Source: Longimicrobium sp.
GTDB lineage: Bacteria > Gemmatimonadota > Gemmatimonadetes > Longimicrobiales > Longimicrobiaceae
Length of the DNA stretch: 64,000 nt
Assembly: GCF_036388275.1 (NCBI RefSeq)
Contig: NZ_DASVSF010000113.1
Span: 1 to 64,000, forward strand
Reading direction: 5' to 3'
Position 1 is the stretch's first letter. The number at the start of each line of letters is the position of its first letter. Made by a program: the position numbers and the translations under genes. The notes under the pieces are model-generated. The model saw only the letters and a list, made by a program, of their open reading frames with translations, had not been told where the DNA came from and ran no database searches. Positions 16,794-24,380 of the stretch are shown in pieces.

Positions 16794-18304
16794 ACGGCAC
16801 CTCCAGCGGCGGTCTTCAGGTCCGCGAGAACCTCGCGCACGACAGTGCGCTCGTCGAACGGACGCTTTTCGGTACCGACGATCTGGTACGTCTCGTGGCC
16901 CTTGCCGGCCAGGAGAACCAGGTCGTCGGTGCGCCCTTCGGTGAGTGCGGTGCGGATGGCCTCGCGGCGGTCGGAAATCCGCCGCCGGGGTGCACTTCCC
17001 ATGCCGCTCTCGACGTCGTCGATGATGCGCTCAGGGTCCTCCGTCCGCGGGTTGTCGGAGGTGACGATCACCAGGTCCGCGTTCTCCGCCGCGGCCTTTC
17101 CCATCAGCGGGCGCTTGGCGGAATCACGGTCTCCCCCCGCGCCGAACACCACGATCAGCCGGCCCGAAACGAGGGGGCGCACGGCCTGCAGCGCCCGCTC
17201 CAGCGCATCCGGCGTGTGGGCGTAATCCAGCAGCACCGTAGCGCACTCCGGCGGCCCCGCCGTGCGCTCCAGCCGCCCCGGCACCTGCGGGAGCGTACCG
17301 AGCCGCTCCGCGATCCGCGCCGCGCTCCATCCCAGCGACCAGAGCACCGCCGCCGCCGCCACCGCGTTCGACACGTTGAAGGTGCCGAAGATGGGCAGCG
17401 CCACTTCCGCGCCGCCGTCCGGTGTCCGCAGCGTGAACTCCATCCCACCGGGTCCCACGCGAACCGCCTCCGCCCGTACGTCCGCCGGATGGTCCACGCC
17501 GAAGGTGATCGTCCGCCCGACCGTCGCCTTCACGCGCGCCCAGGCGGGGTCGTCCGCGTTGACGATGGCGGCGCCCGTGGGCTTCACCAGCTCCAGGAGG
17601 CGCAGCTTGGCCACGCGGTACGCCTCCATGGTTTCGTGGTAGTCGAGATGGTCCTGCGTGAGGTTGGTGAACACGGCCGCATCGAACCTCACGGCGGCGA
17701 GACGGCCCTGGTCCAGCGCGTGGGACGAAACCTCCATCGCCACGCGCGAGACGCCCTCGTCCGCGAAGCGGCGCATCCAGCGCGCGGCCTCCACCGGCCC
17801 CGGCGTGGTCAGCCCCTCCGTCCCCGGGATCACCGTCCCATCGGACCCGATCGCCCCCAGCGTGCCGACGTAGCCGCTGGGCCCGTCGGCCGCCAGCAGG
17901 TGCCGCAGCATCGCCGCGCTCGTCGTCTTCCCGTTCGTCCCCGTGACGCCCACCAGCGTCATCGCGTCCCACGGGTCGCCGAAGAACTCCGCCGCGGCGT
18001 ACGCCGTCGCCAGGCGGCCGTTGTTGACATGGATGCGGGGAAGGGGCGCGAACTCGTTCATCCGCTCCACCGTCGCTCCCGCCGCGCCGGATTCGGCCAC
18101 AGCGGGGAGAAAGCGATGGCTGTCGCTCGCGGTGCCGTGGACGGCGCAGAACAGCGACCGCGGGCCGACCGCACGAGAATCGGCGGTGACGTCGGTGACG
18201 ATGCCCGCCGCGGCTTCCGCAGACAAACGGCGGGCGCCCGCGAGCAGGTTCTCGCGGGCGAGGCGCGCCTCGATGGCTCCCAGGGTGCTCGTGCGGCCGC
18301 TCAT
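16790..18304 (-). CDS. murE: MurE, UDP-MurNAc-tripeptide synthetase, meso-DAP type
   Basis: A 504-aa Mur ligase that adds the third residue to the stem peptide. The P-loop is GTNGKTTSAAML. The substrate-recognition motif in the C-terminal domain is DNPRTEDP; DNPR is the form found in enzymes that use meso-diaminopimelate, whereas lysine enzymes carry DNPA-like variants. The predicted wall chemistry is therefore A1-gamma type with mDAP. LLDYAHTPDALERAL and FGAGGDRDSAKRPLMG are also present. The ATG overlaps the ftsI stop by four bases. Confidence 0.97.
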   Translation of the reverse strand: MSGRTSTLGAIEARLARENLLAGARRLSAEAAAGIVTDVTADSRAVGPRSLFCAVHGTASDSHRFLPAVAESGAAGATVERMNEFAPLPRIHVNNGRLATAYAAAEFFGDPWDAMTLVGVTGTNGKTTSAAMLRHLLAADGPSGYVGTLGAIGSDGTVIPGTEGLTTPGPVEAARWMRRFADEGVSRVAMEVSSHALDQGRLAAVRFDAAVFTNLTQDHLDYHETMEAYRVAKLRLLELVKPTGAAIVNADDPAWARVKATVGRTITFGVDHPADVRAEAVRVGPGGMEFTLRTPDGGAEVALPIFGTFNVSNAVAAAAVLWSLGWSAARIAERLGTLPQVPGRLERTAGPPECATVLLDYAHTPDALERALQAVRPLVSGRLIVVFGAGGDRDSAKRPLMGKAAAENADLVIVTSDNPRTEDPERIIDDVESGMGSAPRRRISDRREAIRTALTEGRTDDLVLLAGKGHETYQIVGTEKRPFDERTVVREVLADLKTAAGGAV

Positions 18305-20298
18305 CGGCTGTCGCCCACGATGACCAGCGTGTCTCCCCGTGCGACGGGCTGCCCCGCCTCGGGCCGGGTGCTGGCGACGAATCCGCCGCCTCTAACTCTG
18401 ACGCGGACGCCCAGTGCGTGGAGCCGCCGGGCAGCGTCGCGCAGGGGGAGGCCGGACAGGTCGGGCATGGCGACGGGAGCCGCAGGCCGCTCGTCCACCG
18501 CCCTGCCCACGTTGTCGGTCGAAACGAAGACGTAGACGCCCTCGGAGCCGGAAGGCGGCGGATCGGCGCGCCGCGTCCCGGCCGCGCGCACCGGTGACTG
18601 TGCGGGAAGGCGCGTCGCGAGGAGGCTGCGGCGGTCCAGCCCCGGCGAGCGCGCGGCCAGGATGGCCTGCAGCGTTTCGCGGGTGACCGGGGCCGCGGTC
18701 AGGCCGCCGTAGTACTCGCCCTGCGGCCGGTCCAGCCGCACCAGGATGGTCAGCTGCGGATCGCGCGCGGGAAAGAAGCCGACGAAGGTGGAGTTGTACT
18801 GGCCCGCCTCGTAGCGGCCGTTCGCACCCGTGCGCCGCGCCGTTCCCGTCTTTCCCGCCACCTCGAAGGTGGAGAGCGACGCCCGCGTCGCGGTGCCGTC
18901 GGCGACCACGGTAACGAGGACGTCGCGGATCTGTCCCGCCACGGCGCGGGGAATCACCCGGCGCACCTCGCGGGGGTCGCGGCGCTCCAGCGTCTTGCCG
19001 TCGCGCCCGCGCACTTCGCGGACGAGGCGTGGCTCCATCAGCACGCCGCCGTTGGCCAGCGCGCCGTAGGCCAGGGCCAGCTGCAGCGGCGTGACGGAGA
19101 GCTCGTAGCCCGTGGCCAGCGAGGCCCCCGTGGGCTTGGACCAGCGGTCCGGCCGCGGGAGGCGGCCGGACGACTCCGCCGGGTACTCCACCCCGGTGGG
19201 CGTGCCGAACCCGAAGTCGCGCAGCATGCCGAACTGCTGCCCGGGGCTCAGCCGCGGGACGAACTTCACCATGCCGATGTTGCTGGACACGCGCAGCGCG
19301 TCGCGCAGCGTCAGCCAGTCGTAGGCGTGCACATCGGTGTGCACGCGGCCATCGGGATCCGTCCACCGGCCGCCTTCGCCGTGCACGCTCTCGCCCAGCG
19401 TGGCTTTGCCCGTCGCCAGCAGCGTGCTGACGAACAGGGGCTTGGCCACGGAGCCCGGCTCGTACGGCTCGATGAACGCGCCCACGCCCAGCGAGCCGCC
19501 CTGCCGCCGGGAGACCGCGGCCAGGACCTCGCCGGTGCGCGGGTCCATCAGCAGCAGGTCGCCGCCGGCCGCGCCGGTGCTGTCGATGGCCGCGCCCAGC
19601 GCCGCGTCGGCGATCTCCTGCAGGTCGAAGTCGATGGACAGGTACACGTCGTTGCCGTCCGTCGCCTGCACGACCGGCAGGGCGACGGAGGCCTCCTTGC
19701 GGCCCTTGCCGTCGCGCCGCATCACCGAGTAGCCGTCGCGCCCGGCCAGCATTCGGTCCAGCGCCTGCTCCATTCCGCCCAGCGGCCGCCCGTCGCCGCT
19801 GATGCCGCCCAGCACCTCGCGCCCCACGGTGCCCTGGGGGTAGAAGCGCTCCAGCCGCCGCTCCCAGTGAAAGCCGCGGAGATCGCCGATCTCCCGCCGC
19901 TGCTCTGCCGTGAACCGCCCGGGAAGCACCACCCACTTGCGATCCTTGCTCGTCGCCCGGCGTGCGGCGGAGCGCGTCAGCTTCAGCACCTGTGCGAGCT
20001 GCCGGACGGCGGCGTCGCGGTCCGCCAGCTCGCTGGGGGCGAGCGACAGGCGGAAGGTTTCGCGGGTGAGGGCCAGGGGAACGCCGTCGCGGTCGAAGAT
20101 GGCGCCGCGGCGGGCGGGCAGGGGCACGCGCGCCTGCTGCTGCTCGGCCGCCTCGGCGCGCCACTTGTCGCCCTCGAACCCCTGCAGCTGCACCGAGCGG
20201 CCCACGATCAGCACCGCCGCGATGGCGATGGACACGATCAGCAGGCGGCGGCGGCCGCGCAGGCGCTCTTCGCTGTCCCAGGCCCCGGCGCGGCTCAC
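18301..20298 (-). CDS. ftsI: FtsI-type septal transpeptidase (class B PBP) with C-terminal PASTA domain
   Basis: A 665-aa class B penicillin-binding protein. A single N-terminal membrane anchor (RRRLLIVSIAIAAVLIVG) precedes the dimerisation region. The transpeptidase domain has all three active-site motifs: SVAK in PYEPGSVAKPLF, SSN in RVSSNIGMVKF and KTG in VAGKTGTARRTG. One PASTA domain closes the protein (AMPDLSGLPLRDAARRLHAL...GDTLVIVGDS). PASTA on a septal PBP is commoner in Gram-positives (PBP2x, SpoVD) than in Proteobacteria. The GTG at 20298 overlaps the ftsL stop by four bases; the long in-frame extension upstream is the shadow of ftsL. Confidence 0.94.
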   Translation of the reverse strand: MSRAGAWDSEERLRGRRRLLIVSIAIAAVLIVGRSVQLQGFEGDKWRAEAAEQQQARVPLPARRGAIFDRDGVPLALTRETFRLSLAPSELADRDAAVRQLAQVLKLTRSAARRATSKDRKWVVLPGRFTAEQRREIGDLRGFHWERRLERFYPQGTVGREVLGGISGDGRPLGGMEQALDRMLAGRDGYSVMRRDGKGRKEASVALPVVQATDGNDVYLSIDFDLQEIADAALGAAIDSTGAAGGDLLLMDPRTGEVLAAVSRRQGGSLGVGAFIEPYEPGSVAKPLFVSTLLATGKATLGESVHGEGGRWTDPDGRVHTDVHAYDWLTLRDALRVSSNIGMVKFVPRLSPGQQFGMLRDFGFGTPTGVEYPAESSGRLPRPDRWSKPTGASLATGYELSVTPLQLALAYGALANGGVLMEPRLVREVRGRDGKTLERRDPREVRRVIPRAVAGQIRDVLVTVVADGTATRASLSTFEVAGKTGTARRTGANGRYEAGQYNSTFVGFFPARDPQLTILVRLDRPQGEYYGGLTAAPVTRETLQAILAARSPGLDRRSLLATRLPAQSPVRAAGTRRADPPPSGSEGVYVFVSTDNVGRAVDERPAAPVAMPDLSGLPLRDAARRLHALGVRVRVRGGGFVASTRPEAGQPVARGDTLVIVGDSR

Positions 20299-20690
20299 TG
20301 GCCCTGCTCCATGGACGCGGCGGGGATGGGAAGCAGCACGACCTCGTCGTCGCGCGCCACGTGAAGCCCCAGCCGGCGCTCGGCGATCTTCGTGATGCGG
20401 GCGCGCGTCTGCAGTTCCTGGATGCGGTTGGTCCACTCCACCCGCTCGGCTTCGGCGAGGGAGATGTCGTTCTGCAGCTTGGCAAGCTCGCGCTGGCGGG
20501 CGACGCCCTCCGTCTGCCGCCAGACCACGGACGCGAGGCAACCCGCCACGGCGCAGACGAGCACGGCGCGCCCCAGAAAGGCGCGTCGGCGGGCGCGGCG
20601 CTCCGCCCGGTCGCCCTGCGGCGCCTCCCAGCGGGCGGCGCGCTCGGCCTGGCGGGCGCGCGCCGGGCGCGGCATGGCGTCGGTGCTCAC
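20295..20690 (-). CDS. ftsL: FtsL-like divisome protein
   Basis: A 131-aa bitopic protein. A very basic Arg/Ala-rich cytoplasmic segment (first about 40 residues) is followed by one membrane helix (FLGRAVLVCAVAGCLASVVW). A heptad-rich periplasmic coiled coil follows (RQRELAKLQNDISLAEAERVEWTNRIQELQ). That is the FtsL topology; sequence conservation in this family is low, so position between rsmH and ftsI carries most of the weight. The GTG start overlaps the rsmH stop by four bases. Confidence 0.82.
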   Translation of the reverse strand: MSTDAMPRPARARQAERAARWEAPQGDRAERRARRRAFLGRAVLVCAVAGCLASVVWRQTEGVARQRELAKLQNDISLAEAERVEWTNRIQELQTRARITKIAERRLGLHVARDDEVVLLPIPAASMEQGQ

Positions 20691-21628
20691 GCCGCCCTCC
20701 ACCCGCGCAGGCGGGCGCTGCGGGCGCGAGGGTTGGCCAGGGTTTCCTGCTCCGTGGCAGACATGGGCTTTCGGGTGATCGTCGTTCCCAGCGGCGTTCC
20801 GCGGCACTGGCACTGGACGAAGCCCGGCGGGCAGACGCAGTCCAGGCTCCAGTCGCGAAAGGCGTTCTTCACCAGGCGGTCTTCCAGCGAGTGGTAGGCG
20901 AGCACCGCGAACACGCCCCCCGGCGCCAGCGCCTTCCGGAAGCTTTCCAGCGCCCGCTCCAGCGCCTGGATCTCGCCGTTCACGGCAATCCGCAGCGCCT
21001 GGAAGATCCTGGCCTTGTCCGCCGCCTCGGCGCGCGGCCCCAGCGTGCGGCGGACGGCGTCGAGCAGGTGGTCGCTGGTGGCGAACGGCTCGCGCTCCCG
21101 CATCTCCAAAACGATGCGCGCCAGCTTCCGCGAGCGCTTCTCTTCGCCGTAGCGATAGAAGATGTTCGCCAGCTCGGCCTCGTCCATCTCGTTCAGCAGG
21201 TCGGCCGCGCTGGGCTCCGCGGCGGTCGCCTGCGCCATCCGCATGTCCAGCGGCGCGCCGGGACGAAAGGTGAAGCCGCGCTCGTCGACGTCGATCTGGT
21301 GCGACGAAATCCCCAGGTCCAGCAGCACGCCATCCAGCGATGCATCCTCGATCCCGGCGGCGGCGACGGCATCCGCGAAGTTCGATCGGACGGGACGAAA
21401 GCGATCACCGAAGCGGGCCAGCCGCTCCCCCGCCTCGCGCAGCGCATCCGGATCGCGGTCCGTGCCGATCAGCCGCGCCTCCGGACCCCGCTCCAGCAGC
21501 GCCTCGGCGTGGCCGCCGCCGCCCAGCGTTCCGTCCAGGTACAGCCCGCCCCGCTCCGGCATGAGGAGATCCATCACCTCGCGCACCATGACGGGCGCGT
21601 GGTAGCCGGAGGCATAGGGCAGCGTCAC
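20687..21628 (-). CDS. rsmH: RsmH (MraW), 16S rRNA m4C1402 methyltransferase
   Basis: A 313-aa SAM-dependent methyltransferase that modifies C1402 of 16S rRNA on the cytoplasmic ribosome. HAPVMVREVMDLL opens the domain, YLDGTLGGGGHAEALLE is the SAM-binding motif I, and DGVLLDLGISSHQID, RGFTFRPGAPLDMRM and AYHSLEDRLVKNAF are characteristic. The GTG at 21628 overlaps the stop of the upstream 66-aa gene by four bases, which selects it over the longer reading. Confidence 0.95.
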   Translation of the reverse strand: MTLPYASGYHAPVMVREVMDLLMPERGGLYLDGTLGGGGHAEALLERGPEARLIGTDRDPDALREAGERLARFGDRFRPVRSNFADAVAAAGIEDASLDGVLLDLGISSHQIDVDERGFTFRPGAPLDMRMAQATAAEPSAADLLNEMDEAELANIFYRYGEEKRSRKLARIVLEMREREPFATSDHLLDAVRRTLGPRAEAADKARIFQALRIAVNGEIQALERALESFRKALAPGGVFAVLAYHSLEDRLVKNAFRDWSLDCVCPPGFVQCQCRGTPLGTTITRKPMSATEQETLANPRARSARLRGWRAA

Positions 21629-21825
21629 GCCGCGGCGGGCCGCACGGCGTTGGCGCGGGTGACCAGCGCACGGCAGCCGCGGCAGGTGAACCACTCGGTG
21701 CCCAGGAATGCGCCCAGGCCGTCCATGGGCTCGAACGGCCCGAAGTGGCGGTCCAGGCCGCAGGGCACCCCCGAGCCGGCCAGCGGCGAGTGCATCGAAA
21801 CGGGCGGGCGGGGCTGAACGATCAT
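21625..21825 (-). CDS. Small Cys-containing protein between mraZ and rsmH
   Basis: An unrecognised 66-aa protein. It has C22 with H27 five residues later (PCGLDRHFGPF), and a CxxC pair at C48/C51 in WFTCRGCRAL. Together these could bind one zinc ion in a ribbon-like fold; that is inference. It begins 22 bp after mraZ and ends in a GTGA overlap with rsmH, so it is coupled to an essential operon even though no strong ribosome site is visible before its ATG. Canonical dcw clusters have nothing in this slot. Confidence 0.65.
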   Translation of the reverse strand: MIVQPRPPVSMHSPLAGSGVPCGLDRHFGPFEPMDGLGAFLGTEWFTCRGCRALVTRANAVRPAAA

Positions 21826-21847
21826 GTCACCGACGGGGTGAGGGGGA

Positions 21848-22279
21848 TCAGCCGAAGATCTGGTGCGTGAAGCGCTCGGCCTCGGCCACGGGCTCGGCCG
21901 TGGCGGCCTGGAAGCGCTCCGGGTTCCACAACTCGATGCGGTCGATGGCGCCCACGATCAGCGTGGGCCCCGCGATGCCGACGGATTCCTGCAGCCGCGC
22001 GGGGACCATGATGCGACCCTGCTTGTCGGGCACCACTTCCACGGCGTTGGCGGTCACCTTCAGCACGTAGGCGCGGGCCTGGGGGTTCAGCCGCAGCATC
22101 TCGCGAAGGCGAGCCTCCACTTCGGCCCAGGTACGCTGGGGATACAGGGTGAGGGCGTCGGGAAACGCGTGCACCAGGACCATCGGCTCGTCCCCCCCCT
22201 CCCGTCGGAACGGGGCGGGAAGGCTGAGCCGGCCCTTGTCGTCGATCTGGTGCTGATAGCTCCCGAGAAAGCCGTTCAC
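21848..22279 (-). CDS. mraZ: MraZ, AbrB-fold repressor of the dcw operon
   Basis: A 143-aa protein with the duplicated SpoVT/AbrB-like half: FLGSYQHQIDDKGRLSLPAPFR near the N-terminus and ANAVEVVPDKQGRIMVPARLQES in the second half. MraZ forms ring-shaped oligomers and binds TGGG repeats to repress its own operon. The GTG start at 22279 lies just downstream of four such repeats in this sequence. A GGAG stands a few bases before the start. A longer in-frame reading would run through the operator and is rejected. Confidence 0.95.
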   Translation of the reverse strand: MNGFLGSYQHQIDDKGRLSLPAPFRREGGDEPMVLVHAFPDALTLYPQRTWAEVEARLREMLRLNPQARAYVLKVTANAVEVVPDKQGRIMVPARLQESVGIAGPTLIVGAIDRIELWNPERFQAATAEPVAEAERFTHQIFG

Positions 22280-22300
22280 CGGGCTCCGCTGATAAGGCCT

Positions 22301-22345
22301 GCCACGCTGCCCCACAATCCCCCACAACATCCCACTCTGGCCCAC
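22301..22345 (-). promoter_or_regulatory. MraZ operator: four GTGGG boxes at 10-bp spacing plus one degenerate box
   Basis: On the minus strand GTGGG occurs at 22341-22345, 22331-22335, 22321-22325 and 22311-22315. A fifth, GTGGC, is at 22301-22305. Each start is exactly 10 bp from the next, with unrelated 5-bp spacers. This is the known MraZ-binding pattern (direct TGGGN repeats, one per helical turn), here with more units than the usual three. It ends 21 bp before the mraZ GTG. Confidence 0.9.
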
Positions 22346-22373
22346 AAGCTAATGGCGTTCCTCCGCAGGTCAA
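22346..22373 (-). promoter_or_regulatory. Candidate dcw promoter
   Basis: TTGACC (22368-22373) is five of six to the sigma-70 -35 consensus. It is followed after 16 bp by TAGCTT (22346-22351), a weak -10. The -10 abuts the first MraZ box, so repressor binding would cover the transcription start. The -10 match is poor, so the exact hexamer is uncertain. Confidence 0.5.
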
Positions 22374-22455
22374 GGAGAACATCTCCCGAACCGGAGGCGG
22401 TGGCTGGCGAAGTTCTTGCTCCCCCGCCCTCCCGGCCCGGTAATCCCTCATCCTT

Positions 22456-23490
22456 TTGATCACGAGCCGAATCGTGCAGATCGCCCTGATCATCAACCCG
22501 TCCTCGCCCGACGCCGTCCAGGCGCTGCGCCAGGGGGTGCAGCGCCTGCGCGACGAGGGGCACGTGGTGCATCCGCGCGTGACCTTCGAGCAGGGCGACG
22601 CGCACCGGTTCGCGTGGAAGTCGGCGGAGTACGGGGCGGACCTGGTGGTGGCGTGCGGCGGCGACGGCACCATCAACGAGGTGGTGAACGGCTTGTACGA
22701 GTGGATCGCCGACCGCGAGGACACGACGCCCGACGCGGCGCTTCCGAACCTGGGGATCGTGCCGCTGGGGACGGGCAACGACCTGGCGGGGGGAATGGGC
22801 ATTGCCCCGGGCAACCCCGAGGGCGCGCTGATGGACGCCGCGAGCGGCGAGGAGTACACGGTGGACGTGGCGCGTGTGAACGGGCGCTACTTCCTGAACG
22901 TGTCCACTGGCGGCATGGGCGCCGAGGCGACCGACGACGCGTCGAAGGAGCTGAAGCGGCTGCTGGGGCCCATCGCGTACCTGGTGACCGGCGTCAAGAA
23001 GTTCGTGCAGCTCAAGGATACGACCGCGCGGTTCGTATCCGGCGACGAGGTGGTGTACGAGGGCGGGTTTCTGCTGTTCGCGGTGGGGAACGCGTGGAGA
23101 ACGGGGGGCGGCAACTGGGTGACGGCCGCGGCGGATCCTTCGGACTGCCTGCTGGACGTGTGCATCGTTCAGGGGATGAATCACCTGGACCTGGTGCGCC
23201 TGGCGCCGCTGGTGCGCGCGGGCAAGCACGTGAGCCACGACAAGGTCACCTACCGGAAGGTGACGTCGCTGGTGGTGGAATCGCCCGAGGAAATGACGGT
23301 GAACGCCGACGGCGAGCCGCTGACGGGCCGCCGCTTCGAGTACGCCATCGGCCGCCACCGGCTGACGCTGATGGTTCCGCGGGCGCCGGACCATGGCGAG
23401 GCCCCGGGCGCGGACCCGGCCGTGGTCGCCGAAGCCAACGAAGCGGCGGCGGAAGCCGAGGCCGAGGCGGAGTCCGCGAAGAACGGATGA
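22456..23490 (+). CDS. Diacylglycerol/lipid kinase family protein
   Basis: A 344-aa DAGK_cat-type lipid kinase. The catalytic domain has VACGGDGTINEVVNGLYEW (about residues 72-90), the nucleotide-binding signature of the diacylglycerol/sphingosine kinase family, followed by LGIVPLGTGNDLAGGMGI. The C-terminal beta-rich domain carries the usual MTVNADGEPL segment. The likely role is phosphorylation of diacylglycerol or a related lipid for phospholipid recycling; the true substrate is not readable. A 35-residue Glu/Ala tail ends the protein. The start is TTG at 22456 or GTG at 22474; neither has a strong ribosome site. It is divergent from mraZ. Confidence 0.85.
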   Translation: MITSRIVQIALIINPSSPDAVQALRQGVQRLRDEGHVVHPRVTFEQGDAHRFAWKSAEYGADLVVACGGDGTINEVVNGLYEWIADREDTTPDAALPNLGIVPLGTGNDLAGGMGIAPGNPEGALMDAASGEEYTVDVARVNGRYFLNVSTGGMGAEATDDASKELKRLLGPIAYLVTGVKKFVQLKDTTARFVSGDEVVYEGGFLLFAVGNAWRTGGGNWVTAAADPSDCLLDVCIVQGMNHLDLVRLAPLVRAGKHVSHDKVTYRKVTSLVVESPEEMTVNADGEPLTGRRFEYAIGRHRLTLMVPRAPDHGEAPGADPAVVAEANEAAAEAEAEAESAKNG

Positions 23491-23560
23491 TCCAAGACAT
23501 CGTGCGTCACCCCGTCGCGTGAGCGAGTGAACCCGCCGCTCACGCACGCCGCTGCCGATT

Positions 23561-23640
23561 GTCATCCCGACGGAGCGGCCACGCTCCACCTCGCCTTACC
23601 CCCAAAGCCCGCAGCGACCGAGGGATCCGCCACACACTCG
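23561..23640. repeat. Dispersed repeat family C, copy 1
   Basis: Begins GTCATCCCGA and ends with the block GCAGCGACCGAGGGATCCGC. The copy at 42236-42315 shares both ends (GTCATCCCGA, CGGCCACG, CCGCAGCGACTGAGGGATCC) and has a divergent middle. It is intergenic, between the lipid kinase and the pilin-like gene. Confidence 0.75.
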
Positions 23641-23700
23641 CCGAAGCGCACCGTGCTCGCCCCCACTCTGAAGCCCGTACCCATCTGTGACGAACTGCGT

Positions 23701-23783
23701 CTCACACGGAGAGCACGGAGTACACGGAGGAACGGTGGAGGGCTCGTGCCCCTCCTCTGTGCCCTCCGTGCCCTCCGTGTGAG
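23701..23783. repeat. Dispersed palindromic repeat family A, copy 1
   Basis: CTCACACGG opens and CCGTGTGAG closes an imperfect palindrome built from ACGGAG-like steps. The sequence GGCCTTCCTTTG follows the right end. A second copy in the opposite orientation is at 34009-34092. It lies between convergent genes and ends in a T-rich stretch on the plus strand, so it may also stop transcription. Confidence 0.8.
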
Positions 23784-23799
23784 GCCTTCCTTTGTTCTT

Positions 23800-24159
23800 T
23801 TACCGACCGCCCCGTCGCGACCGGCAGGCGACGCGGGCGGCGGTGCGGGCGTACGTCCGTGGCGGTCGCGCGGTGCCGTGGAACACCGCGCATTCCTCGT
23901 CGGCGCCCACCGCCACGACGGAGAAGCCCCGCGCTCCCTCCGCAATGACGCGTACGTCCACGCTCCGCGTCCGCTCGATCCCCAGTTCCCGCAGCGACGC
24001 CGTGTACCTGCCATGGGCCGCTCGATAGGCGGCTTCCGCCGTCGCGACCTGCTGCACGACCTGACGAACATCGGCTGCTGGACGACTGCGTTGCGCTTCC
24101 GCGGGAGTGGCGGGCAGGGCGAGGATGAGCAGGGCGATTGGGATGGCCATTCTGTGCAT
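23800..24159 (-). CDS. Secreted protein with pilin-like ectodomain
   Basis: A 119-aa protein with a cleavable signal peptide (MAIPIALLILALPATPAEA, then Q). The mature part begins with a helix leading to ATAEAAYRAAHGRYTASLREL, followed by a short beta region with one Cys (DEECAVFHG). That resembles the head region of type IV pilins and pseudopilins (AExxYxxxxGxYxxSLxxL). The prepilin peptidase site and long hydrophobic N-terminal helix are missing, so it is probably a free periplasmic relative. The ATG at 24159 has CGGAG upstream. Function unknown. Confidence 0.7.
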   Translation of the reverse strand: MHRMAIPIALLILALPATPAEAQRSRPAADVRQVVQQVATAEAAYRAAHGRYTASLRELGIERTRSVDVRVIAEGARGFSVVAVGADEECAVFHGTARPPRTYARTAARVACRSRRGGR

Positions 24160-24235
24160 CGGCGGCTCCGGAGCTATGGGCGAGAATCGGCCCAAAGCGT
24201 ACATCGTGAACAGCCGATCGGCAAGAAAAAAAATG

Positions 24236-24300
24236 GGAGCGATCCGAAAGGGGAATCAGGTGAGCATCAATGCCCATCCGTTGCCCTATCGGATCGCTCC
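24236..24300 (-). terminator. Terminator of the S1/P1 nuclease gene
   Basis: GGAGCGATCCGA (24236-24247) and TCGGATCGCTCC (24289-24300) are a perfect 12-bp inverted repeat with a 41-nt loop. On the minus strand the stem is followed by CATTTTTTTTC, an eight-base T run. The long loop is unusual for an intrinsic terminator. Confidence 0.75.
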
Positions 24301-24380
24301 AGTTACGTAGCGCCGCAGTGTTCCTTCTCGCGCCCGGACCTGCGAAAGCGGCTCCGGGCGCCCGTTTCAGGAGCGGTGGA

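Noticed and set aside
16000..16800. Second in-frame gene upstream of murF
   Set aside because: The alternative open frame overlaps murF in another frame with biased composition. The TTG start matches the overlap pattern of its neighbours.
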